DNA of 64,000 bases from Psychromonas sp. MB-3u-54 (GTDB taxonomy: Bacteria; Pseudomonadota; Gammaproteobacteria; Enterobacterales; Psychromonadaceae). A program made the position numbers and the translations under genes. The stretch lies in assembly GCF_002836415.1 (NCBI RefSeq), contig NZ_PJBP01000087.1:19631-83630 (forward strand). Direction: 5' to 3'. Positions 55,337-63,998 of this stretch are shown piece by piece (positions within the stretch are counted from its first letter, which is position 1; every line of letters begins with the position of its first letter). Under the pieces are notes generated by a model. It had not been told where the DNA came from. It ran no database searches and worked only from the letters and a program-made list of their open reading frames with translations.

Positions 55337-56452
55337 TTAATAATCACTTTGGTAAAGCGTGTCTTGGGTTATATCGTCAATGGTTGGTGTACCCATCATT
55401 GCCATAGTAACTTCCAGTTCTTCTCTAAGTACCCGCAGCATATGTGCAACACCCAAAGCCCCTGCCACCGCCAGCGCATAAAGCTGCGGTCTGCCGACCA
55501 TTACGGTATCGGCGCCCAGAGCAAGTGCCTTATAAATATCGGTACCACGCTCAATCGCACCATCGACAATAATAGGGTAATCGGGGCCCAGTGCTTGTCG
55601 AATTTTCGGTAACAGCTCGATAGCCGAGGGAATTGAATCTAGGGCGCGTCCGCCATGATTGGACACCACAATACCGGCAATGCCCATTTGCTGTGCTTTA
55701 AGGGCATCCGCCGGGTGCATAATGCCTTTTATAATAATATCGAGAGAGGTATTTTGTTGCAGCCAGGCAATATCCTGCCAGGTCGGAGCTTCGGTCATCA
55801 TGCCTTGAAAGATAATACTCTGCTGCGGTGCAAGTGTTTTTTGAGGTAGCGGCGGCCGGTCACGCAAATTAACTGCTTCAATACCTTCGGGTAATACAAA
55901 ACCAGCGCGTTGCGCACGGTTGCGAATACCATGTAGACTGGCATCCACGGTGACCATTATTTTGCTGTAGCCGGCCGCTTGCGCACGTTTTACCAGACTC
56001 AGGGTAAATTCGCGGGATTGCTGAAAATACAGTTGAAACCATTTACCTGAATCGAGATTTTGCGCAATATCTTCAAGTTTATGGCTGGCCAGTGTGCTCA
56101 CTACCATGGTTGTTTCCAGGCTGCTGGCGGCCTGCGCCGTGGCCATTTCTCCCTGCGGGTGAACCAGCTGGTGAAATGCCACCGGCGCTAGAATAACAGG
56201 GTGACGTAATGACTCGCCCATAAAGCGCAGTGCGCTGCTCCCCTTTGTGCAATCCCTCAGCATTTTTGGTAATAGCTGAATTTTATCAAGGGCATGACGA
56301 TTTCGGCAAAGGGTTAATTGGTCTGCTCCACCTCCGGCAATATATTCATAAATAGGGTGACTGATATATTGTTTGGCGACTTCGGCGTAGTCGCTGACAC
56401 TGACCAGATTCGGGGGGATGCTTGCACGTGCTGCGCTTATATGAGGAGTCAT
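55337..56452 (-). CDS. FMN-dependent alpha-hydroxy acid dehydrogenase/oxidase (lactate/glycolate oxidase family)
   Basis: 371 aa. TIM-barrel motifs are YEYIAGGGADQLTLCRNR, PVILAPVAFHQLVHPQGE, MVVSTLASHKLEDIA, WFQLYFQQSREF, DIIIKGIMHPADA (flavin Lys), VVSNHGGRALDSIPSAIE (catalytic His and substrate Arg) and VDGAIERGTDIYKALALGADTVMVGRP. It oxidises a 2-hydroxy acid such as L-lactate to the keto acid. The catalytic set is intact. It starts 9 bp after piuC, at the end of an iron-uptake operon, which is an uncommon place for this enzyme. The substrate is unknown. Confidence 0.9.
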   Translation of the reverse strand: MTPHISAARASIPPNLVSVSDYAEVAKQYISHPIYEYIAGGGADQLTLCRNRHALDKIQLLPKMLRDCTKGSSALRFMGESLRHPVILAPVAFHQLVHPQGEMATAQAASSLETTMVVSTLASHKLEDIAQNLDSGKWFQLYFQQSREFTLSLVKRAQAAGYSKIMVTVDASLHGIRNRAQRAGFVLPEGIEAVNLRDRPPLPQKTLAPQQSIIFQGMMTEAPTWQDIAWLQQNTSLDIIIKGIMHPADALKAQQMGIAGIVVSNHGGRALDSIPSAIELLPKIRQALGPDYPIIVDGAIERGTDIYKALALGADTVMVGRPQLYALAVAGALGVAHMLRVLREELEVTMAMMGTPTIDDITQDTLYQSDY

Positions 56453-56461
56453 AGTATCACT

Positions 56462-57145
56462 CTAGGTATCTGCCAGTTGGCGAATTAATTTATGGTAGCT
56501 GCTGCTCAGGCGAACAACATCCGAATGTTGATTATCATGTAATTGAGTGAGCGATTGGATACTTTGATCAAGGTCAAACAGTATTTCCCGCTGCTCATGG
56601 TCACGGATCATGCTTTGCAGCCAAAAAAAAGCGGAGGTACGTTGACCCTGCTCAACCGCGCGAACCCGATGCAGGCTGGTTGATGAATAAAGGATCAGAT
56701 CGCCTGCTGCAAGTTTAACCTGATGCCTACCGTAGCTATCTTCAATTTCCAGCTCTCCCCCTTGATACTCATTTGGCTCACTGAGAAAAAGTGTTGCGGA
56801 AAGATCGCTGCGCAGGCGAATGCTGCTGCCCGGTACAATACGAATGGCGTTATCAACATGAAAACCATAATGATCACCGCTATCGTAGCGATTAAACATG
56901 GGCGGTAATATTTTCAGGGGCAGCGCGGCGGAGACAAACATCGAATGTCGGGCCAATGCACTGAGAACCTTGTCACCTAATTGTTGCGCGAGTATTGAAT
57001 CAACATTAAGCTGCCGATTTTGTTTTTGGCTGAGTGCTTGTGCGCCTGCAGTCAAGCTGCCATCTTGCCAATTAGCCTGATCAAGATGGCGACGGAACTG
57101 TGTTACCTGATCTTTACTAAGGACAGCTGGAATCGGGATGATCAT
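56462..57145 (-). CDS. piuC: Fe(II)/2-oxoglutarate-type hydroxylase PiuC/YbiX
   Basis: 227 aa (E. coli YbiX 225). The facial triad is in FNRYDSGDHYGFHVDNAIR (His, Asp) and YSSTSLHRVRAVEQGQR (His), and the cosubstrate Arg follows in ...GQRTSAFFW. Also present are LSATLFLSEPNEYQGGELEIED and AGDLILYSSTS. The family always travels with Fiu/PiuA-type catecholate receptors, as here. Exact reaction unknown. RBS AGAGG is present. A 125-bp gap separates it from the receptor gene and contains an AT-rich TTGATAATAATAAC, a possible weak Fur site. Confidence 0.93.
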   Translation of the reverse strand: MIIPIPAVLSKDQVTQFRRHLDQANWQDGSLTAGAQALSQKQNRQLNVDSILAQQLGDKVLSALARHSMFVSAALPLKILPPMFNRYDSGDHYGFHVDNAIRIVPGSSIRLRSDLSATLFLSEPNEYQGGELEIEDSYGRHQVKLAAGDLILYSSTSLHRVRAVEQGQRTSAFFWLQSMIRDHEQREILFDLDQSIQSLTQLHDNQHSDVVRLSSSYHKLIRQLADT

Positions 57146-57270
57146 TTTTTACCTCTTTTTTATAACACGTTATTATTATCAAACTATTTCTATTCAACAA
57201 GTCAAACTAAAATACGGCTGCCCTGCGGCACCCGTATTTATTAAACAATCTGCGCTTAAAATTAATGCAC

Positions 57271-59496
57271 TTAAAATTGATAGTTAAGCGTCAAATTTGC
57301 CGATCTCGCATCACCGATATAAACAATATCTCCCCCGCGGTACACGGCGGTGTAATAGTCCTGATCCGTGAGGTTCTGAATATTGCCGCGCAGTTCAAGT
57401 TTTTCACTGACCTGATAACTGGCAAACAGATCATAAATAGTATGTCCGTCGAGACGAATATTATCCGATGCTGCGGCATCGGGCTGACCGCCGTAAATTT
57501 CACTGGAGTAAGTGGCATTACCGCCCACGGCAAGTTTTGGCAATGCCTGATAACGCAGCTGCAAGTTTGCACTTTGTTTGGCAAAGTTCGCTTTAGGTTT
57601 ACCGACATTATCGGGATCAAAGGATTTTAGTGTTTCTGAATCCATTAAGGCCATCGCAAACTGGGCACTGAGTTTAGGGGTTAGATTGCCCGACGCGCCA
57701 AATTCAATTCCCTCAACCCGGTTCTTACCGGTATTAAGACTGCCTCCCGTTTGGTATGAATCATTGCCGCCTTCAATCACATTATCTTTGGTAATTTGGA
57801 AAAGCGCAGTGCTCAGCAGCAGCCGTTCGTTCATTAAGTTCCATTTAGTCCCCAACTCAAGATTAATACTTCTCTCGGGTTCAGCGCTCTGGTAGTTACC
57901 CTGATCGTCGGTACAAATACCGCCGTAACCGCAGTTACCCGCAGAGTCGGCTTCGCCGCCATTAATATTGGCAGAAGTGCTCCAGTTGGTATAAATATTA
58001 CCGTGCTGCCAGGGCGAGTACACCACACCAACATGACCATTAAACAAACCATCTGAAAATGCATAGTTTGCTTCGGGCACATCGCCTCCCCGACCGCTTG
58101 ATGCAGCGAGCCATAAATCGTATTGGAAATAATCGTAGCGTAATCCGGCAAATAGCTCCCAATCCTCATTAATAGTAATAGTATCCATGAGGTATGCAGA
58201 AACCGTATTGAGCTTATAATCCGTCGCTTTGCCAAGCTTAGTCGCGGTATTATTGTCAAAATCAATCTCGTAAGCCCCCCCGTTACGGTACTGCGCAAAA
58301 GCGGTGGTCGCGCCTTGTACTTTTTCCTGTGAAAGCTCCACACCGGTAATAATAGTATGACGGCGCCCTGCAATCTCCTGATCAATAATTAAGTTGGTTT
58401 GATTGCCCAGATATTGATTATCCTGCCAGCCGGCAAAGGTGCGATCCTTACCATTAGCGCGTTTGGTGGTCATAATATATTCATTAGTGGTTTTGCCAAA
58501 ACGGATTTTATTTTCCAGGTGCACCCTGTCGTTGAGTTTTTGTTCTACGGTGAGCGTCAGAGTATCAGCTTGAGAGCGCAGGAAATCCAAGGCTTGATTG
58601 CCCGGATAATCTTGATTGGCATTGGGCTTGCCATCAACCAGATAAGTCCCCACATCGGGTGTATCATCGGATTGGTAATGATAATAATCCGCCGCTATTT
58701 TTAAGTCATAGCTTGGCTGGTAAACCGTTGAAAACAAAAGCCCCATACGCTGCTCACCCGCAGGCCCGCGATCCGGCACATCTTTCTCTGCGTAAAGCAC
58801 GTTAAGGCGCACGGCCAGATCCTGATTAACTATTTTATTGCCATCAAGCGTATAACGCTGGTAATTATCAGTTCCCAGCCCGGCAGACAGATTAACAAAA
58901 TCGTCCTCCAAACTCGCCTTTTTGGTCACACTGTTAACCGCACCGCCCGTCGAGCCTCGACCGGCAAAGGTCGAGTTGGGTCCTTTACTTATTTCCAACT
59001 GCTCAATGGCAAAAGTATCACGCGAGATAAGACCCGGTTCACGCAGGCCATCGGTGAACACATCACTGCGCGCCTCGTAACCACGAATAACGTAACGATC
59101 ACCAAAAGAATTACCACCCTCACCGGTGCCAAGGGTGATCCCCGGCTGAGCACTGAGAATATCTTTTAATTCAGTTTTTCCTGAATCCGCAATAGCCTCT
59201 TTAGTGAGCACAGTCACCGTCGCCGGTGTGTCTGCAATATCGCGACTGCGTTTACTGTTGGAAAGTTTTTTGGCTTTATAGGGTACGCCCGACTGTGCAT
59301 AGGGATTATCATCTGCAGCGGTGTGCGTCCCCTCGACCATCAAGGCATCAAGATTAATCTCTTCAGCACCCACGTCGGCAATTAAAGCCGTTGAAATAGC
59401 CAGTGCTAATGAGCCGCTAATAAACCCATTACTTTTTTTGGCTGTGCTTTTACTAATATGCTCACTGTGATGATGAGTGATCCTGACTGCAGACAT
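57271..59496 (-). CDS. fiu: TonB-dependent catecholate siderophore receptor (Fiu/PiuA-like)
   Basis: 741 aa. An extended signal region (about 1-44, ALAISTALIADVGA) precedes the TonB box DALMVEG. The plug domain has SRDIADTPATVTVLTKEAI, YVIRGYEARSDVFTDGLREP, LEISKGPNSTFAGRGSTGGAVNSVTK. The 22-strand barrel ends in a terminal aromatic (ARSANLTLNYQF). The family, and its partner piuC, indicate uptake of monomeric catechol-iron complexes. It is 34 bp after tonB, so shares the operon with its own energy-transduction genes. Confidence 0.9.
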   Translation of the reverse strand: MSAVRITHHHSEHISKSTAKKSNGFISGSLALAISTALIADVGAEEINLDALMVEGTHTAADDNPYAQSGVPYKAKKLSNSKRSRDIADTPATVTVLTKEAIADSGKTELKDILSAQPGITLGTGEGGNSFGDRYVIRGYEARSDVFTDGLREPGLISRDTFAIEQLEISKGPNSTFAGRGSTGGAVNSVTKKASLEDDFVNLSAGLGTDNYQRYTLDGNKIVNQDLAVRLNVLYAEKDVPDRGPAGEQRMGLLFSTVYQPSYDLKIAADYYHYQSDDTPDVGTYLVDGKPNANQDYPGNQALDFLRSQADTLTLTVEQKLNDRVHLENKIRFGKTTNEYIMTTKRANGKDRTFAGWQDNQYLGNQTNLIIDQEIAGRRHTIITGVELSQEKVQGATTAFAQYRNGGAYEIDFDNNTATKLGKATDYKLNTVSAYLMDTITINEDWELFAGLRYDYFQYDLWLAASSGRGGDVPEANYAFSDGLFNGHVGVVYSPWQHGNIYTNWSTSANINGGEADSAGNCGYGGICTDDQGNYQSAEPERSINLELGTKWNLMNERLLLSTALFQITKDNVIEGGNDSYQTGGSLNTGKNRVEGIEFGASGNLTPKLSAQFAMALMDSETLKSFDPDNVGKPKANFAKQSANLQLRYQALPKLAVGGNATYSSEIYGGQPDAAASDNIRLDGHTIYDLFASYQVSEKLELRGNIQNLTDQDYYTAVYRGGDIVYIGDARSANLTLNYQF

Positions 59497-59530
59497 AATA
59501 ACTTCCTTTTTTTACCCATTTTTTCAGTGA

Positions 59531-60427
59531 CTATTGATTGAGTTTGAAAACAATTGGAATACTTATAATAATTTCCTGGCCGCTGTGCTGCGCAGGAAAT
59601 GACGGGAATGGCGATGCTTGCTGAAGCATCTTGCGAACTGCTCGGTCTAATTGGCGATAACCGGCACTTTTTTTGATGTTGATGTCTTTCACTAAACCAC
59701 TGCGCAACACAGTAAAACTGAGTAACACTGTGCCTTCCTGCGCATTTTCACGGGCATAGTTTGGATAACGTTTGTACTTCGCCAACGTAGCGGCAATCAG
59801 CGCGTGGTAGCTTTTGTTATAACCTTTGAGGCCCCCCGAGGTCAGCGCATCGGCACTGCCCGTCGACATTTTCAGCGCGCTGTCTTGATTTTTTTCCCCT
59901 GTCTTTATGGCCTCTGCGCTTTTACTGACGGGCGCTTGTAAAGGTTTGATTGTTTCTTCTTTTTTCACCATATTGTTTGGGGATTTTTTTATGTCCGCAG
60001 GCTCAGCTGATTCAGGCACTTCTTTCTCAATTTGCTCGACTTTTTTAACCGGATCTTTTTTAACAGGTGCTTTTTTAACCGGATCCTTTTTAACAAAAAT
60101 ATCAGCGGTTTGCTTGAGTTCAACGGGCGCTGCTATCTCTTTTGTAACCTTCTTTTCAAGCTTTTGCACAATGGGCAGGGCGGTGATGGCTGGCTCAGCT
60201 TTTTCAAGCTTATCAATTGGCGGCGTCTCAATAGCGGCGCTTTGCTGTGTGTCTACTGCACTGCCCAAATCACCGAGCATACCCAGATCAACTTCAATAC
60301 CCTGCTCGCCCTTGTCCATGGCGCCACCGGTGACTGAATAACCAAGCAGAAATAATCCAGCAAAATGAATAAGCACTGCGCCAAGGATCGCAGTACAGTA
60401 ATGGCGAGCTGAAATCATAGTGGTCAT
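59531..60427 (-). CDS. tonB: TonB energy transducer
   Basis: 298 aa. A single N-terminal membrane segment (YCTAILGAVLIHFAGLFLLGY) with the conserved His is followed by a long Pro/Lys-rich periplasmic rod (KKDPVKKAPVKKDPVKKVEQ). The C-terminal TonB domain has YPNYARENAQEGTVLLSFTVLRSG and LDRAVRKMLQQASPFPSFP. It delivers proton-motive energy to the receptor encoded next door. It overlaps exbD by 4 bp (ATGA). Confidence 0.92.
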   Translation of the reverse strand: MTTMISARHYCTAILGAVLIHFAGLFLLGYSVTGGAMDKGEQGIEVDLGMLGDLGSAVDTQQSAAIETPPIDKLEKAEPAITALPIVQKLEKKVTKEIAAPVELKQTADIFVKKDPVKKAPVKKDPVKKVEQIEKEVPESAEPADIKKSPNNMVKKEETIKPLQAPVSKSAEAIKTGEKNQDSALKMSTGSADALTSGGLKGYNKSYHALIAATLAKYKRYPNYARENAQEGTVLLSFTVLRSGLVKDINIKKSAGYRQLDRAVRKMLQQASPFPSFPAQHSGQEIIISIPIVFKLNQ

Positions 60428-60849
60428 TGATCCTTCATTTTTTGTGTGATCAAAGAGATACGCAGCAATCCGGCAGCTTTAATACTGCGCAGTGTGGTTT
60501 GCAGTTGCGCAACATCAAGCTGCGCATCTACTTTTACCTGCACGGTGAAGCTTTTTGAATCGCCCGCTTGTGTCACCATCAGTCGCAATTGTTCGCTAAG
60601 ATCTTGCGCTGCGATGAATTTCCCATCGAGATATAAGATGCTGGTTTCTGTGACCAGCAACTTGGCAATATTTTGTTTCTGCAAAATTTGCTCACTAATA
60701 GAATCAGGCGGATCAATTTTCTGTGGATCCGAGTGCTGAATTTGCCCTGCCACCATAAAAAAAATAAGTAATAGGAACACCACATTGATCAGCGGGATCA
60801 TATTTTCATCACTCACGGGTGTCCGCTTAGGCGTTTCGAGTATTAACAT
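60424..60849 (-). CDS. exbD: ExbD biopolymer transport protein, second copy
   Basis: 141 aa with the ExbD layout: a short cytoplasmic N-terminus, one membrane segment with the functional Asp equivalent in MIPLINVVFLLLIFFMVAG (Asn here where ExbD has Asp), and a periplasmic domain. The replacement of the proton-relay Asp by Asn suggests this subunit is structural. It follows the canonical ExbD copy directly (stop and start share one base). Confidence 0.87.
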   Translation of the reverse strand: MLILETPKRTPVSDENMIPLINVVFLLLIFFMVAGQIQHSDPQKIDPPDSISEQILQKQNIAKLLVTETSILYLDGKFIAAQDLSEQLRLMVTQAGDSKSFTVQVKVDAQLDVAQLQTTLRSIKAAGLLRISLITQKMKDQ

Positions 60850-61244
60850 CAGCGTATGACTCCCGCAAACGAGACATTTCTGGCACCACTTTTTTTAAAA
60901 TTATCCAGCAGCGTAATTAATGCCTGCGTGCTTACCTGCTTTTCAACTTGCAGTGCAAAAACAGTCTGAGGATTCTTTGCAATCAACTCAGTCAGGGCGT
61001 TTAAGTTGGTCACTTTATAGCGCTTAGCATTGACGCTAAATTCATTACCATCACGGTGCAATATCACTCGAACAAGCTCATTGGACGCTTGCTGTGATGC
61101 TGTGCTGGCAGGTAATTGAATAGCCTGCCACTTGGCAAAACTCGATGACAGCATAAAAAACAGCAGCAGAATAAAGACCACATCAATAAGGGGTGTCAGG
61201 CTAATCGCTTGTTTGCGTTTTGGAGGTGAAAGATCAAGCAGCAT
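60849..61244 (-). CDS. exbD: ExbD biopolymer transport protein, first copy
   Basis: 131 aa from the ATG that overlaps the exbB end by 11 bp and has GAGATG-type RBS sequence; a longer frame by 23 codons lies entirely within exbB. The single membrane segment SLTPLIDVVFILLLFFMLSSSF carries the essential Asp (PLIDVVF). The periplasmic part has VEKQVSTQALITLLDNFKKSG. It works with ExbB to harvest the proton gradient for TonB. Confidence 0.9.
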   Translation of the reverse strand: MLLDLSPPKRKQAISLTPLIDVVFILLLFFMLSSSFAKWQAIQLPASTASQQASNELVRVILHRDGNEFSVNAKRYKVTNLNALTELIAKNPQTVFALQVEKQVSTQALITLLDNFKKSGARNVSFAGVIR

Positions 61245-62166
61245 TCTGCATCTCTTGATATTGATTGATACTGAGTATTTCTGCGGGTTGCTGCGTAAAC
61301 ACTCGGGTAACATGACTGTTCATGCTATTGCTTATCCGCTCAACTTTTCTGTCCAACCAGTTATAGGCTGCAACAGCAGGGATAGCGACCGCAAGACCCA
61401 CCGCAGTGGTGAGCAGGGCTTGCCAGATCCCGCCCGATAATATGGCAGGATCGACCTGATTACCCGCGGCTTCCATTTTCTGAAACGCACTTATCATGCC
61501 CAGCACAGTGCCCATCAATCCCAGCAAAGGGCTGAGGTTGGCAATCACCTCAAGGGGACGCAGCAGCATGCGAAACTGGTTAATTTTATCCGTCGCCTGG
61601 CAAGTTAACGCTTGCTTTAACAGCGTTAATGACTGATCCTCGCGCATCCCTGCCATCGCATTTTGGACCAGCATCGACACCGGACGATGGGTCTTCAAAC
61701 TGCTTTGTGCTTTGCTTAACTGCCCCTTCCGCCAGTAATTAAGCGCCAACTCGACATCCTTAGTATTTTCAGCCTGCAGTGGAAAAAACTGCCATAACTT
61801 AATAAGCACGATGCTTAAGGCTAGGATGAAAAACACCCATAGGATCCACACAATCGGCCCGCCTATTTCAAGTAAATTAAGGAGCGGATCAAGCACATCC
61901 AAAAGCATGCCATCAATATTACCAAGCGCAGTTGCGCTGCTGTCTACCCCTTGCAGTCCATCCGCAGAGTTTAATGTGGAGAGTGTGTCAGTCGTTGCAG
62001 CATTGCTTTGCTCAACGAGGGATTGTAAATCGACCGAATCGGAACCTTCGGAGAGTGTTTGCTCCACGCCCGCCGGAGAATCAGAAATATTATTAATAGT
62101 CGCTTTTTCAACACGACTCTCTGAAAAAACCTTGGTAGATTCACTCGATATAACTGCGCTAGACAA
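61234..62166 (-). CDS. exbB: ExbB proton-channel protein with an N-terminal extension
   Basis: 310 aa. The start codon is TTG with a strong GGAGG about eight bases upstream. The first ~85 residues are Ser/Thr/Asp-rich with no clear signal peptide, then come the MotA/TolQ/ExbB membrane segments: PIVWILWVFFILALSIVLIKLW, PLLGLMGTVLGMISAFQ and ILSGGIWQALLTTAVGLAVAIPAVAAYN, with the conserved Thr/Glu-type channel residues. First gene of the iron operon, 130 bp downstream of two Fur boxes. The N-terminal extension is longer than in E. coli ExbB (244 aa). Confidence 0.9.
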   Translation of the reverse strand: MSSAVISSESTKVFSESRVEKATINNISDSPAGVEQTLSEGSDSVDLQSLVEQSNAATTDTLSTLNSADGLQGVDSSATALGNIDGMLLDVLDPLLNLLEIGGPIVWILWVFFILALSIVLIKLWQFFPLQAENTKDVELALNYWRKGQLSKAQSSLKTHRPVSMLVQNAMAGMREDQSLTLLKQALTCQATDKINQFRMLLRPLEVIANLSPLLGLMGTVLGMISAFQKMEAAGNQVDPAILSGGIWQALLTTAVGLAVAIPAVAAYNWLDRKVERISNSMNSHVTRVFTQQPAEILSINQYQEMQNAA

Positions 62167-62297
62167 AATTTAACCTCCATAAATAAATCAAATGTAAACA
62201 AAAATGTTTCTATCTTAACCATGCGGAAGAGCAGAAAAGTCCTATGCATAACAGAAACATCCTGGTGATTAATACTCGGATAGAAAACAACGCAGAT

Positions 62298-62339
62298 GAT
62301 AATGGAAATCATTCGCAAACGCAAATGATTATCATTTGT
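62298..62339. promoter_or_regulatory. Two adjacent Fur boxes controlling the iron operon
   Basis: The plus strand has GATAATGGAAATCATTCGC (15/19 to the Fur consensus) and, 5 bp on, GCAAATGATTATCATTTGT (14/19 on the minus strand). The second contains the perfect palindrome CAAATGATTATCATTTG. They lie 130-175 bp before exbB, so iron repression of the whole exbB-to-hydroxyacid-dehydrogenase operon is expected. Confidence 0.85.
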
Positions 62340-62508
62340 ATCATTCTGAGTGTGGTAAAGATATTTGTGCAGGTGCTTTAGCTTGATGAGTAAAAACATA
62401 AAAATAGATAATATTCAGCAAGTTATAAAAATTTAAATCAAGTTTAGAGCGTGAGATAAGTTATTTATTAAGTTAAATAAATTTCTCTTAGTTTTAGATG
62501 AGTACTGA

Positions 62509-62655
62509 ATGGCTGAAAAATTTACTGAGGATGGCAATGATAAAAATTATTTAACGAAAAAAATTACCCGCTACTTTCTAGATCAGCGAGTTAATTTCAG
62601 CAAAGGCTGGCAGCCTGAATATATTGTAATGATCAATAAAAGCAGAATACTTTAA
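62509..62655 (+). CDS. Possible small protein, 48 aa, unknown
   Basis: ATG to TAA reads MAEKFTEDGNDKNY, then LTKKITRYFLDQRVNFSKGW and QPEYIVMINKSRIL. The composition is protein-like and the frame is complete, but the RBS is weak and there is no family match I know. Could be chance. Confidence 0.25.
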   Translation: MAEKFTEDGNDKNYLTKKITRYFLDQRVNFSKGWQPEYIVMINKSRIL

Positions 62656-62765
62656 CAGTGTTTTATTTAGTCAGAAATCATATATTGTGGCCCGCTCGTG
62701 CAAAAGTGCTAGGCCTTAGCGCTCGGATAATTCACACAAAAAATTCCACGCGAGGCTACATTTAT

Positions 62766-63725
62766 AAATACTAAAAATGAATGGGATCAAGACGTTGATT
62801 GCAACCCGTAGGATGCGCTTCAGCATCGATTATCGCTTTTTCTGGTGCATAGAATGCACCCTACGGATAAAATATTCACGCTCAGCTGCATATATGAATA
62901 TTAAAAATGAATGGGATCAAGACCTTGATTGCAACCCGTAGGATGCGCTTCAGCACCGATTATCGCTTTTTGCGGTGCATAGAATGCACCCTGCGGATAA
63001 AATATTCACGCTAGTCTGCATATATGAATACTAAAAATGAATGGGATCCAAACGTTGATTGCAACCCGTAGGATGCGCTTCGCGCATCTATTTTATCTGT
63101 TCGCGGTGCATAGAATGCACCCTACGGATAAAAATATTCACGCTCGGCTGCATATATGAATATTAAAAATGAATGGGATCAAGACGCGCATCTATTTTCT
63201 CTGTTCGCGGTGCATAGAATGCACCCTACCGATAAAAATATTCACGCTCGGCTGCATATATGAATATTAAAAATGAATGGGATCAAGACGCGCATCTATT
63301 TTCTCTGTTCGCGGTGCATAGAATGCACCCTACCGATAAAAATATTCACGCTCGTCTGCATTTATAAATACTAAAATGAATGGGATCAATACGTTGCGTA
63401 GGATGTGCTTCAGCATCGATTATTGCTTTTTGCTTTTTGCGGTGCATAGAATGCACCCTACGGATAAAATATTCACGCTCAGCTGCATATATGAATATTA
63501 AAAATGAATGGGATCAAGACCTTGATTGCAACCCGTAGGATGTGCTTCAGCATCTATTTTCTCTGTTCGCGGTGCATAGAATGCACCCTACGGATAAAAT
63601 ATTCACGCTAGTCTGCATATATGAATACTAAAAATGAATGGGATCAAGACCTTGATTGCAACCCGTAGGATGCGCTTCGCGCATCTATTTTATCTGTTCG
63701 CGGTGCATAGAATGCACCCTACGAG
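62766..63725. repeat. Eight-copy tandem array (about 130-bp unit) with GGTGC palindromes
   Basis: Each unit reads ATATTCACGCT..CTGCATATATGAAT, ACTAAAAATGAATGGGATC, AAGACCTTGATTGC, AACCCGTAGGATGCGCTTC, CATCTATTTTATCTGTTCG, CGGTGCATAGAATGCACC, CTACGGATAAA. The ATGAATGGGATC markers lie near 62777, 62907, 63037, 63168, 63271, 63374, 63501 and 63631. Two units in the middle are 103 bp, missing the ~27-bp CTTGATTGCAACCCGTAGGA segment. No gene. Confidence 0.93.
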
Positions 63726-63776
63726 CTGAGATTTAATGGCATAGCTTGTGCAAAACGCGGGCGATGGAACAGGACT

Positions 63777-63871
63777 CGCAGAGCTCGTCCGCTCGTGAAC
63801 CTTGGCTTCCGAAAAATTATCCAGGGCACGCAGAGCTTAGCCCGCTCATGACACTTTGCTTCCGAAAAATT
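63777..63871. repeat. 52-bp direct duplication near the right end
   Basis: CGCAGAGCT...CCGCTC.TGA...TTGCTTCCGAAAAATT occurs at about 63777-63818 and 63829-63871. A short open frame crossing it is not protein-like. Its origin is not recognised. Confidence 0.7.
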
Positions 63872-63964
63872 CGCCCCTACTATCACATGAAAGGAAATGT
63901 CTTCGACATACTGTCTACCTTCCCCATGTTCGAGTTGGTCATCGCCACAAGCGCTTAAACGAAA

Positions 63965-63998
63965 AAATCCCCACCCTTCTTTCGAAGGATGGGGATTT
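63965..63998. terminator. Strong terminator-like hairpin at the right edge
   Basis: AAATCCCCACCCTTC pairs with GAAGGATGGGGATTT (one mismatch) around a TTTC loop, with A-rich left and T-rich right flanks. It must serve a gene outside the window or mark the end of the repeat region. Confidence 0.75.

Noticed and set aside
63746..63958. 70-codon frame near the right end
   Set aside because: It runs across a 52-bp direct duplication, with no RBS and no recognisable domain.
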